From UBA5078 sp040384465 (GTDB taxonomy: Bacteria > Pseudomonadota > Gammaproteobacteria > Pseudomonadales > Pseudohongiellaceae): a stretch of 64,000 nucleotides of DNA. The DNA is taken from NCBI GenBank assembly GCA_040384465.1, contig JAZKJF010000010.1:1-64000 (forward strand), read 5' to 3'. How positions within the stretch are numbered: position 1 is the first letter of the stretch; each line of letters begins with the position of its first letter. Under the pieces are notes generated by a model. That model did no database searches, was not told the DNA's origin, and was given only the letters and a program-made list of their open reading frames with translations. Positions 47,826 to 54,643 of this stretch are shown in pieces. The translations under genes were made by a program, and so were the position numbers.

Positions 47826-49913
47826 GTGCAACAAACTACCCGCAAGCCCCGCCGCATCCTCGTCACCAGCGCGCTGCCCTACGCCAACGGCCCCATCCAC
47901 CTGGGCCACATCATGGAAGTGGTGCAGACCGACATCTGGGTGCGCTTCCAGCAACTGCGCGGCGAAGACTGCGTGTACGTCTGTGCCGACGACACCCACG
48001 GCACGGCGATCATGCTGCGCGCCGAGAGCGAGGGCATCACGCCGGAGGCTTTGATCGCCCGCGTGCAGGCGGAACACGAGCGCGACTACGCGGGTTTCAA
48101 CATCGGTTTTAACCAGTACCACTCCACCCATTCGCCCGAGAACAAGACTTTGGCGCAGGCGCTGTATCTCAAGCTGAAGGCCAACGGCCACATCAGCCGC
48201 CGCAGCATCAGCCAGCTTTTCGACCCGGAGAAGAACCTGTTCCTGGCCGACCGCTTCATCAAGGGAACCTGCCCGAAGTGCAAGACGCCGGATCAATACG
48301 GCGACAACTGCGAATCCTGCAACGCCACCTACAGCCCGGCCGACCTGATCGACCCGCGCTCCACACTCTCCGGCGCCACGCCCGTGCTGCGGGATTCCGA
48401 ACACTTCTTCTTCACGCTGCCCGTGTTTACCGACATGCTGAAGACGTGGACCCGCAGTGGCACGCTGCAGGAGCAGGTGGCCAACAAGCTGAGCGAGTGG
48501 CTGGAAGGCGGGCTGCAGGAATGGGACATCAGCCGCGACGCGCCTTACTTCGGCTTCGAGATTCCCGGCGAACCCGGCAAATATTTCTACGTCTGGCTGG
48601 ATGCCCCGGTTGGCTACATGGCCAGCTTCGAGGCCTTCTGCAAGCGCAGTGGCTACAACTTCGACGACTACTGGAAACCCGGCAGCGACACCGAGCTGTA
48701 TCACTTCATCGGCAAGGACATCGTCAATTTCCACACCCTGTTCTGGCCGGCCATGCTCAGCAGCGTCGGCTTCCGCACGCCCACCGGCGTGTTCGTGCAC
48801 GGCTTCGTCACCATCAACGGCCAGAAGATGTCCAAGTCCCGTGGCACCTTCATCAACGCGCGTGACTACCTCGACCACCTCGACTCCGAGTACCTGCGCT
48901 ACTACTACGCCGCTAAACTCTCTGCAGCGGTGGACGACCTCGATCTCAATCTCGACGATTTTGTGGCACGGGTGAATTCCGATCTGGTCGGCAAGGTCGT
49001 CAACATCGCCAGCCGCTGCGCGGGCTTCATCACCAAAGGCTTCGACGGCATGCTGTCCGCCACTTGCAGCGAACCCGAGCTGGTCGCCGAATTCCAGGCC
49101 GCTAAGGACGAGATCGCCGCCCACTACGAGGCACGCGAATTCAGCAAGGCGCTGCGCCAGATCATGACGCTGGCCGACAAAGCCAACCAGTACATCGCCG
49201 ACAAGGCGCCATGGACTCTGGCCAAGACCGACAAGCAATCCCCCGAGGTGCAGGCCATCTGCAGCACCGGGCTCAACCTGTTCCGCCTGCTCATCGCCTA
49301 CCTCAAGCCGGTGCTCCCCGCCATGGCCCAGAACGTCGAGCGCTTCCTCGCCATCGAGCCGCTGCGCTTCGATAGCATTGACACGCTGCTGCTCGGCCAC
49401 CGCATCGGCACCTTCGAGCCTCTGATCACCCGCGTCGACCCGGCCAAAATCGAAGCCATGATGGCCGCTGTTGCTGCTTCCGCCTCTGTAGGAGCCAGCC
49501 CTGCTGGCGACTCTGTGGGAGCGGGCCAGCCCGCGATAATTACTCCCTTAACCACCGACCCCATCGCCCCAGAAATCGACTACGCCGCCTTCGCTAAAGT
49601 CGACCTGCGCATCGCGCGCATCCTCAACGCCGAACACGTTGAAGGCGCCGAGAAGCTCCTCAAGCTCTCTCTCGACCTGGGCCTGGACGCCAACGGCAAA
49701 CCCGAACTGCGCACCGTCTTCTCCGGCATCAAGTCCGCCTACCAGCCCGAAACCCTGGTCGGCCGCCTGACCGTCATGGTCGCCAACCTTGCCCCGCGCA
49801 AGATGAAGTTCGGCATGTCCGAAGGCATGGTCTTGGCCGCCGGGCCAGGCGGCAAAGACATCTGGTTGCTGGAGCCAGACAGCGGTGCCCAGCCGGGCAT
49901 GCGGGTGGTGTAA
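47826..49913 (+). CDS. metG: Methionyl-tRNA synthetase
   Basis: The 695-residue class I synthetase has the HIGH-type motif PIHLGHIME (about 24-32), the zinc knuckle CPKC...CESC (about 146-162), KMSKSRG (near 336-342), an anticodon-binding helical domain and a C-terminal EMAP/Trbp111-like tRNA-binding domain from about 588. Start is GTG 47826 with AAGGA about eight bases upstream; a near duplicate of the leader (GGATTTCAAAAA, GGATTCAAAAA) precedes it. The linker before the C-terminal domain (about 554-571) is encoded by two REP units, so the linker was probably lengthened by REP entry. Confidence 0.95.
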   Translation: MQQTTRKPRRILVTSALPYANGPIHLGHIMEVVQTDIWVRFQQLRGEDCVYVCADDTHGTAIMLRAESEGITPEALIARVQAEHERDYAGFNIGFNQYHSTHSPENKTLAQALYLKLKANGHISRRSISQLFDPEKNLFLADRFIKGTCPKCKTPDQYGDNCESCNATYSPADLIDPRSTLSGATPVLRDSEHFFFTLPVFTDMLKTWTRSGTLQEQVANKLSEWLEGGLQEWDISRDAPYFGFEIPGEPGKYFYVWLDAPVGYMASFEAFCKRSGYNFDDYWKPGSDTELYHFIGKDIVNFHTLFWPAMLSSVGFRTPTGVFVHGFVTINGQKMSKSRGTFINARDYLDHLDSEYLRYYYAAKLSAAVDDLDLNLDDFVARVNSDLVGKVVNIASRCAGFITKGFDGMLSATCSEPELVAEFQAAKDEIAAHYEAREFSKALRQIMTLADKANQYIADKAPWTLAKTDKQSPEVQAICSTGLNLFRLLIAYLKPVLPAMAQNVERFLAIEPLRFDSIDTLLLGHRIGTFEPLITRVDPAKIEAMMAAVAASASVGASPAGDSVGAGQPAIITPLTTDPIAPEIDYAAFAKVDLRIARILNAEHVEGAEKLLKLSLDLGLDANGKPELRTVFSGIKSAYQPETLVGRLTVMVANLAPRKMKFGMSEGMVLAAGPGGKDIWLLEPDSGAQPGMRVV
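49487..49539. repeat. Two REP units inside metG
   Basis: TGTAGGAGCCAGCCCTGCTG (from 49487) and TGTGGGAGCGGGCCAGCCCG (from 49514) are consecutive, same-orientation REP units of two subtypes. They lie in frame in metG and encode SVGASPAGDSVGAGQPA. Confidence 0.9.
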
Positions 49914-49951
49914 ACACACGGACCACTGCAAGTTTGAGGAGGAGACAGAAC

Positions 49952-50323
49952 ATGACAGCCGCGACCCGTTTGCTACTGACAGTTCTGTTTCTCTCCACCC
50001 CCGCACTCCCTCTGCACGCCCAAGACGCAGTCGCCGTGCTGCGCACTCCCATCACTCCTAACACAGTACATCCGGCCGTTGCGCTGGAGCAGCGCATCAT
50101 CGGCCACATCGACGCTCTCGGCATCACCGGCGAGCAGGAGCCACCGTTTCGTGTCGCCATGCAGGTGGTTGTCGAGCTTGAGGCGGAGGTTGGCGGCTCG
50201 GTCACCACAGAAGAATTGTTGAACCGCATTGTGGAGATTGTGGCGAAGGTGCTGTATCCGACGCAGGTGGAAGGGTTTCGGGAGAGGGAGTTGGAACGGA
50301 TGATGGGTGTGTGGGAGAGGTGA
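49952..50323 (+). CDS. Small secreted protein, unknown function
   Basis: The 123-residue product has a signal peptide (MTAATRLLLTVLFLSTPALP, cleavage near LHA-QD) and a mostly helical mature part with LEQRIIGHIDALGITGEQE and a charged C-terminus RERELERMMGVWER. GAGGAGG lies ten bases before ATG 49952, which decides the start over the longer frame from 49934. I do not recognise a family. It follows metG by 38 bases and is the last gene of normal base composition before the AT-rich island. Confidence 0.6.
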   Translation: MTAATRLLLTVLFLSTPALPLHAQDAVAVLRTPITPNTVHPAVALEQRIIGHIDALGITGEQEPPFRVAMQVVVELEAEVGGSVTTEELLNRIVEIVAKVLYPTQVEGFRERELERMMGVWER

Positions 50324-50519
50324 GTGGTTTGCTTGAGGTATAGTTCCTTCATCGTATCGCTTAACGATGCCGTTGTTTTTGTGGGGGCTTCAGGGGTAGA
50401 CTCCGGCCGAGGTTGGTGAAAGGCGTGCAGGCACGGAATGTTGGATGGGTGTGCTTGCGCGGCTTTTCAAATAGGTGTGCATGCACACTATTCACAGGTT
50501 ATATTTCTTGGAAGCATAG
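50324..50519. other. Gene-free stretch before the cassettes
   Basis: No gene is seen. It holds a CGTGC-AG-GCACG inverted repeat at 50424-50435 and, adjoining the cassette border, a hairpin at 50470-50492: AATAG-G-TGTGC pairs with GCACACTATT, leaving one G unpaired, and includes the 14-base palindrome GTGTGCATGCACAC (50475-50488). GTTATAT at 50498-50504 is the inferred cassette border. The composition shifts from GC-rich to AT-rich within it. Confidence 0.65.
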
Positions 50520-51287
50520 ATGAAGGTATTCATTAGTCATACCAGTGAAGATTCTCAAATAGCCAATAATATTAGAAATTATTTGGCACACAGAGATATT
50601 GAAGTCTTTGATGATAAGACTGATATTTCAATGGGCTCAAATCTAGCCTCCTCAATCAATGAGGCCATTGGTTCCTCCGATGCCGTGCTATTCGTCATTT
50701 CAAAAAACACTGACAAAAGCAGGTGGATTCATCAAGAGATGTCAATTGCACTCAACAATAAGTTAAAAGGAAAAGAAGTTAAATTAATCCCAATTGTTGT
50801 TGAGAAAAACACCGAAATCCCCTTTTTCTTAAAAGACTACCTGTATTTAGATATTTCCAAAGGACAAGATTTTGAATCAGGAATGTCAAAGATTGTAAAA
50901 AGTCTGGCAAGCGACCAAAAAACATCTATCAAGCAAGACCTTGAAACAAAGGTCGAGAACATTGAAATTGAGAAGAAACTTCTTATGCTCAAAAGCCTTG
51001 AGTATGTGGAATATAAGAAATTTCGTTCTCGACAAATGTTCTTTATTACTATGATAGCGACGTTGATTTCCTCCATTGCCGCCTCGGTAGGTCTTCTGGG
51101 TTGGGTCGCAAATATTGAATACTCTAATTTCGAATGGATTCTCGCATTCCTTGTTGGCGCTGTAGCATCAATGGTGGGTTCGCTGCTGTATATGAGAAAG
51201 GAGCAACCACACAAAGATGAAGTATTAAGAAAAATCGAAGAACTCCATGCTACTTTAAAAGATATGGAGGCTCGGCATGACAAGTAA
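50520..51287 (+). CDS. TIR-domain protein with two C-terminal membrane helices
   Basis: Residues 1-130 form a TIR domain: VFISHTSEDSQIA at 3-15, the D-S-D-A-V box at 53-57 and W69-x3-E73 (SRWIHQE), where the Glu is at the NADase catalytic position. A helical linker (130-170) leads to two membrane helices (about 173-197, 205-225), and a C-terminal coiled coil (about 231-252) follows. Bacterial TIR proteins of this kind often act as NAD-consuming effectors or signal makers in phage defence. AT-rich codon use is unlike the neighbours. The 3' end overlaps the next gene by 11 bases. The exact system is not recognised. Confidence 0.85.
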   Translation: MKVFISHTSEDSQIANNIRNYLAHRDIEVFDDKTDISMGSNLASSINEAIGSSDAVLFVISKNTDKSRWIHQEMSIALNNKLKGKEVKLIPIVVEKNTEIPFFLKDYLYLDISKGQDFESGMSKIVKSLASDQKTSIKQDLETKVENIEIEKKLLMLKSLEYVEYKKFRSRQMFFITMIATLISSIAASVGLLGWVANIEYSNFEWILAFLVGAVASMVGSLLYMRKEQPHKDEVLRKIEELHATLKDMEARHDK

Positions 51288-51630
51288 TGAAGAGCTGAAC
51301 CCTGTAATCTTAGAAAGAGCATCAGAGCAACTCAGGCAAGAAAGAGAAACATTTGATCAAGCTAAGTCGCATGATCAATGGTGGTTTATTTTGCGATTGG
51401 CTATGGGGTTTTCCTCAATAGTTCTGCTCGTAGCGGTAATGGTTGTTTCGGTTTTCATTCTGTTTAACAACACAGAATTTCCAGAGGCCGTAGTAACCGC
51501 AGCAGGAGCAGCGTTATTTGTAGATGTATTGGGCATGTTGATTGGCGTATGGAAAATTGCTCTTAATCCGAACACGGTCTCTAAACTGCAACCAACGACG
51601 CAATCATCAATTCCAGATGTGGCGCCATGA
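51277..51630 (+). CDS. Small two-helix membrane protein, partner of the TIR protein
   Basis: The 117-residue protein has a charged helical N-terminus (NPVILERASEQLRQERETFD), membrane helices at about 38-63 and 69-93, and a short Ser/Pro/Thr tail. The pattern (helix, two TMs, AAGAALFVDVLGMLIGVWK) resembles two-helix domains that accompany immune effectors in bacteria, but I cannot assign a named family with confidence. It starts within the last codons of the TIR gene (11-base overlap), so the two are co-translated. It may be a membrane anchor, regulator or pore partner for the TIR protein. Confidence 0.75.
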   Translation: MTSNEELNPVILERASEQLRQERETFDQAKSHDQWWFILRLAMGFSSIVLLVAVMVVSVFILFNNTEFPEAVVTAAGAALFVDVLGMLIGVWKIALNPNTVSKLQPTTQSSIPDVAP

Positions 51631-51637
51631 CGACGAA

Positions 51638-51714
51638 ATATAACAAGTCAATGAACTTCGCGCCTTTCAGGCGCCGGACGCAGCAAAGCTGCGCCGGTTA
51701 TTGAATCGTTATTA
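51638..51714 (+). other. attC recombination site (cassette 1)
   Basis: The boxes run R'' ATATAAC (51638-51644), spacer AAGTC, L'' AATGAAC (51650-51656), a GC-rich hairpin centre with CGCAGC-AAA-GCTGCG, L' GTTATT (51697-51702), spacer GAATC, and R' GTTATTA (51708-51714). L'' and L' pair perfectly once G51653 is left out, which is the extrahelical base expected in attC. Both spacers are five bases. Total 77 nt. Inferred crossover is between G51708 and T51709. Confidence 0.8.
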
Positions 51715-51730
51715 CTCCTGAGCACATAAG

Positions 51731-52639
51731 GTGATAGCGTTCGAATACGGTTACAAAATATTTGAGGCGGAAGGCGAAGAGCTTATGGGGCACTATGAGC
51801 TGGCAATTAGCTGGCTAGATTCGCTGGGCCTGCCATATTCAAAAACTAGATTCGGTGGTTACAGGAAAGCAATTTATGATTTTGAGCGTCGACTAACAAC
51901 CGACACTGAAGAGGAATTTCAGAGGACGTTTTATCAGTTTCTAAATGCCCACTCCGAAATTGTAGAAATCATCAGAATTTACAATGATCTTCATAAGTTC
52001 AACTTTTCTGATTACATCGACCAATTGAGAAAAGTTACTGGAGGTCAAGGATTTAGAAACGGCTCAGCCAAAGATCAGTCAAGGGACTTTGCTTTTGAAT
52101 TAACTATGGCTGCAAGGTTTGTTCGTGGTGGTTTTGCTATTACATTGAACAACCAAGCTGATGTCATTGCAAAACGAGAAGATACTCCAAAAATCTACGT
52201 TGAATGCAAGAGAATAAAATCAGGGTCGAAAATATCAAAGAACATTAGTAAGGCGAACAGCCAACTAAAGAAAAGGCTAAGCTTGGATTTATCCAATAAA
52301 TCGAGAGGGTTCGTTGCAATAAATGTTAATGATGTAGTTAATCCAAAAAACACCATGCTGATTGTTCCCTCGGCAGCGATACTGCAAGAATACAATTCGG
52401 AAAACTTAGATAAGTTCGCATTAGATAACGAAGATAATTTCAAGGCTGGAAAGTTTAGCAAGTGCTTAGGTGTGTTCTGTGAACAGACGGATCAGGCCTA
52501 CCTTCATGAAACAGAGCGCCCAACAATAGCGAATTGCCGAGGGGTAAAGTTCTATATGTATACATATAGCGCCAGTAACGATGAATTGATTGTAAATCTA
52601 GCTGCTAGCCTTTCGAATCAGCACATTCGTGGGCAGTAG
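51731..52639 (+). CDS. Predicted PD-(D/E)XK nuclease-like protein
   Basis: The 302-residue protein has an N-terminal helical half of about 110 residues and then a candidate nuclease core: E123 in DFAFELTMAARF, D144 in NQADVIAK, and E158-C-K160 in KIYVECKRIKS, with a following basic helix KANSQLKKRL. This E...D...ExK order is the PD-(D/E)XK fold signature. No restriction methylase or other partner is next to it, so it may be a single-gene defence nuclease. The GTG at 51731 is 17 bases from the attC end; ATG 51785 is an alternative. Its stop codon abuts the next att-like site. Confidence 0.65.
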   Translation: MIAFEYGYKIFEAEGEELMGHYELAISWLDSLGLPYSKTRFGGYRKAIYDFERRLTTDTEEEFQRTFYQFLNAHSEIVEIIRIYNDLHKFNFSDYIDQLRKVTGGQGFRNGSAKDQSRDFAFELTMAARFVRGGFAITLNNQADVIAKREDTPKIYVECKRIKSGSKISKNISKANSQLKKRLSLDLSNKSRGFVAINVNDVVNPKNTMLIVPSAAILQEYNSENLDKFALDNEDNFKAGKFSKCLGVFCEQTDQAYLHETERPTIANCRGVKFYMYTYSASNDELIVNLAASLSNQHIRGQ

Positions 52640-52702
52640 CAATAACAAGCGACTGTGATCCCAACTTAGCAGTTATGTTGGGTTCAGATCATCCAGTACT
52701 CA
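52640..52702 (+). other. attC-like site of cassette 2, right end degenerate
   Basis: R''-like CAATAAC (52640-52646) is followed by five bases (AAGCG), then ACTG-TGATC (52652-52660), which pairs with GATCA-TC-CAGT (52687-52697), and an inner CCCAAC/GTTGGG stem. The unpaired bases are on the 3' side, unlike a standard attC, and the expected G-TT crossover after CAGT is missing. I see a related but decayed or rearranged site. Confidence 0.45.
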
Positions 52703-52828
52703 TTTATAAATAATTACTCAGCCTCTTTTCCTCATCTGTGTCGATTTTCGGCCTACCTGTTCGACAGATTGGGAGGGTTGCCGCTCCGTCGGAGTGCATG
52801 GCCTACTCAAATCACCAAGGAGCACCAT

Positions 52829-53185
52829 ATGAAGAACTTTCTGGCCGTTTTTACAGGCACGGCTGAAAAAATGGAAAAATCAGGATGGAACGCAATGAAC
52901 GAGCCGGAGCGCGAAGAACGAACACAGGCGGGCATGAAAGCGTGGGGAGCCTGGGCGCACAACAACGAAAAGCAAATCGTGGTGTCGGGTGGCCCAATCG
53001 GAAAGACTCAGCGCGTATCGACGGCTGGTGTGGAGAGAGCTCAAAACAACATTTGCGGCTACGTTGTGGTTGCAGCGGAGTCCCACGAGGCGGCATCCCG
53101 GTTGTTCGAGGGTCATCCTCATTTCGCCATATTCCCTGGTGAGGCCGTCGAGGTGATGGAGTGCTTGCCAGTGCCCGGTGCATAG
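52829..53185 (+). CDS. YciI-like (YCII-related) protein
   Basis: The 118-residue protein starts MKNFLAVFTGTAEKMEKSGW and has the alternating strands and the VVSGGPIGKTQRV and FEGHPHFAIFPGEAVEVMEC blocks of the YCII superfamily. AAGGAG lies nine bases before ATG 52829. Composition is back to that of the main chromosome. Function is unknown, as for most YCII proteins outside the chlorocatechol branch. No sigma factor is beside it, in contrast with the DGPF protein at 3455-3814. Confidence 0.8.
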   Translation: MKNFLAVFTGTAEKMEKSGWNAMNEPEREERTQAGMKAWGAWAHNNEKQIVVSGGPIGKTQRVSTAGVERAQNNICGYVVVAAESHEAASRLFEGHPHFAIFPGEAVEVMECLPVPGA

Positions 53186-53201
53186 CGCAGGGGAGGCAGA
53201 A

Positions 53202-53657
53202 GTGAAGAACGTTTTTATAATACTGCTTGTCGTCGGTGGCATTTATTTTGGATTCGGACAGGCACCCGTAGAGGCGCCAGTTGAATCCGTCCCGACGTCA
53301 GGAACCGTCCGTACTTCTGCAGCGGAGTCTTTATCGGCCCTCGGCGGATTTGATCAGCAGGACGCGGGTCGTCAAGTCCAGGGAGATGGTGTCGTGACGC
53401 AAATACTTGAGGATGACAACAACGGCAGTCGCCATCAGCGCTTTATCCTGAGATTGAATTCTGGGCAAACATTACTTGTCGCACACAATATCGACCTCGC
53501 TCCACGCATCAGTGCAATTGCAGTGGGTGATTCTGTTGAGTTCAACGGCGAGTACGAATGGAACGACCTCGGCGGCGTAGTGCATTGGACGCATCACGAT
53601 CCGGCAGGTCGTCACGTTGCTGGCTGGCTTAAACACGGGGGCCGAACCTTTCAGTGA
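53202..53657 (+). CDS. DUF3465 protein, exported
   Basis: The 151-residue protein has an N-terminal hydrophobic helix (NVFIILLVVGGIYFGF) and a conserved domain from about 63 on: QGDGVVTQILEDDNNGSRHQ, GQTLLVAHNIDLAPR, EFNGEYEWNDLGGVVHWTHH and HVAGWLKHGG. I identify it as DUF3465. GTG 53202 is preceded by GGGAGG, which decides the start over the longer frame at 53178. The conserved HWTHHDPxxRH segment may bind metal or nucleic acid, which is inference. It follows the YciI-like gene by 16 bases and may share its transcript. Confidence 0.85.
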   Translation: MKNVFIILLVVGGIYFGFGQAPVEAPVESVPTSGTVRTSAAESLSALGGFDQQDAGRQVQGDGVVTQILEDDNNGSRHQRFILRLNSGQTLLVAHNIDLAPRISAIAVGDSVEFNGEYEWNDLGGVVHWTHHDPAGRHVAGWLKHGGRTFQ

Positions 53658-53752
53658 CCCAGCCGCGTTATCCAGCCTAGATCTGCATAATCTACCTGCG
53701 CAGTAAATCTCCCGACCCGTTGTCGTCCACTCTAAAATCCCTGAAAATTCCA

Positions 53753-53804
53753 GTTGCGCAACCAATTTGTTGCAGATATATTTGCAACCATCTAGTTGCG
53801 CAAA
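53753..53804 (+). promoter_or_regulatory. Repeated GTTGC/GCAAC operators of the ArsR-type gene
   Basis: GTTGCGCAAC (53753-53762) is a perfect palindrome, GTTGCA-N8-TGCAAC (53769-53788) a larger one, and GTTGCGCAAA (53795-53804) a near palindrome. They lie at fairly even spacing just before the start of the regulator gene at 53816, so autoregulation is likely. Confidence 0.65.
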
Positions 53805-53815
53805 GAGGTGATCCC

Positions 53816-54136
53816 ATGAACCGCGACATATTCCAAGCCATTGCCGACCCCACGCGAAGGGCGATTCTGGTGTTAATCGCCGCCACGGCCATGACCCCCA
53901 ACGCCATTGCCGATCAATTTGATATTTCCCGCCAAGCAACCTCAAAGCACATTCAGGTGCTGATGGAATGCGGCGCAGTGGAGCAGGAGAGGGCGGGGCG
54001 GGAAATCTATTACAAAGTGAATCTGGAAAAAATGAGTGAAATTGATATGTGGCTCGAACAGTTCCGAAAATTGTGGGAAGCCCGCTATCACAATCTTGAT
54101 AACCTGCTGGCGAATCTGAATGGAGAGAAAAAATGA
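53816..54136 (+). CDS. ArsR-family transcriptional regulator
   Basis: The 106-residue protein is a winged-helix repressor of the type IADPTRRAILVLIAATAMTPNAIADQFDISRQATSKHIQVL, recognised by the IADPTRR start and the recognition helix SRQATSKHIQVL (about 42-53). It has no metal-binding CxxC set, and resembles the ArsR proteins paired with AHSA1/SRPBCC proteins. GAGGTGATCC lies before the ATG. The stop overlaps the next start as ATGA. Probably represses its own operon (53816-55057) through the GTTGC palindromes upstream. Confidence 0.9.
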   Translation: MNRDIFQAIADPTRRAILVLIAATAMTPNAIADQFDISRQATSKHIQVLMECGAVEQERAGREIYYKVNLEKMSEIDMWLEQFRKLWEARYHNLDNLLANLNGEKK

Positions 54137-54642
54137 ACCCAACCCTGCAATTTGATTTCCTTGTCGACAAAAAACTCAACACGCTTACGGTGCGCAGAGA
54201 GTTCGCTGCCAACCGGCAATTGGTGTGGGATTGCCACACCAAGAGTGAGCTTCTTGATCAATGGTTTGCACCCAAACCTTTGACGACAAAGACCAAGTCC
54301 ATGGATTTCTGCGAGGGCGGACATTGGCACTATGCCATGATCGATCCTGAGGGGAATGAGTACTGGGGCTACACCGATTATCTGACCATCAACCCTATCG
54401 ATGGCTATACGTCGCTTGATGCTTTCAGCGATGCGTCGGGCGCGATCAATCCCGCGCTGCCAAGAGCAAAATGGCATGTCACTTTTACGGATAAATCTGC
54501 CCATACACTTGCTCAGACCGTCGTGTTTTATAACTCTCTCAAAGACCTCGAAACAGTCATTGCGATGGGAATGAAAGAAGGTCTGACCTCGACGCTGGAG
54601 CGTTTGGACGAACTGCTTGCGGGGATGAACAGCCGGAGTTGA
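54133..54642 (+). CDS. SRPBCC/AHSA1-type protein
   Basis: The 169-residue protein has the Aha1-like fold signature: VRREFAANRQLVWDCHTKSELLDQWFAPKPL near the N-terminus (marked by ELLDQWFAP at about 40-48), GGHWHYAM near 64 and a final helix GMKEGLTSTLERLDELL. These cavity proteins bind hydrophobic ligands, and pairs with an ArsR regulator are common. The ligand is unknown. Its ATG overlaps the arsR stop by four bases and the GNAT gene follows with one base between stop and start. Confidence 0.87.
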   Translation: MNPTLQFDFLVDKKLNTLTVRREFAANRQLVWDCHTKSELLDQWFAPKPLTTKTKSMDFCEGGHWHYAMIDPEGNEYWGYTDYLTINPIDGYTSLDAFSDASGAINPALPRAKWHVTFTDKSAHTLAQTVVFYNSLKDLETVIAMGMKEGLTSTLERLDELLAGMNSRS

Positions 54643-54643
54643 T

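Larger units (their letters stand above)
50499..52702 (+). mobile_element. Integron-type gene cassette cluster without integrase (two cassettes)
   Basis: Cassette 1 is about 50499-51708 and cassette 2 starts at 51709. Each begins with TTA after a G. The R'' box of cassette 1 (ATATAAC, 51638) is the exact complement of its own 5' border GTTATAT (50498). The R'' of cassette 2 (CAATAAC, 52640) complements its border GTTATTA (51708) at six of seven bases. This self-match is the signature of cassettes inserted as circles. Genes start 16-22 bases after each border and all point the same way. Base composition is far more AT-rich than the flanks. No integrase or attI is visible; the right end is uncertain. 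Confidence 0.72.

Noticed and set aside
47391..49400. A 669-residue open frame on the minus strand
   Set aside because: It lies antisense to metG and the rubredoxin gene. The product is Val/Gly/His/Glu-rich with no domain, as expected for a reverse frame of a GC-rich gene.
50340..50498. A full attC or attI site left of cassette 1
   Set aside because: GCTTAAC near 50356 fits an R'' box, but no L boxes pair at the right distance, and no integrase gene is seen.
50520..52639. Thoeris, CBASS or Pycsar system
   Set aside because: Only the TIR domain is shared. There is no SIR2/SLOG ThsA-type protein, no nucleotide cyclase and no ubiquitin-like or HORMA gene nearby.
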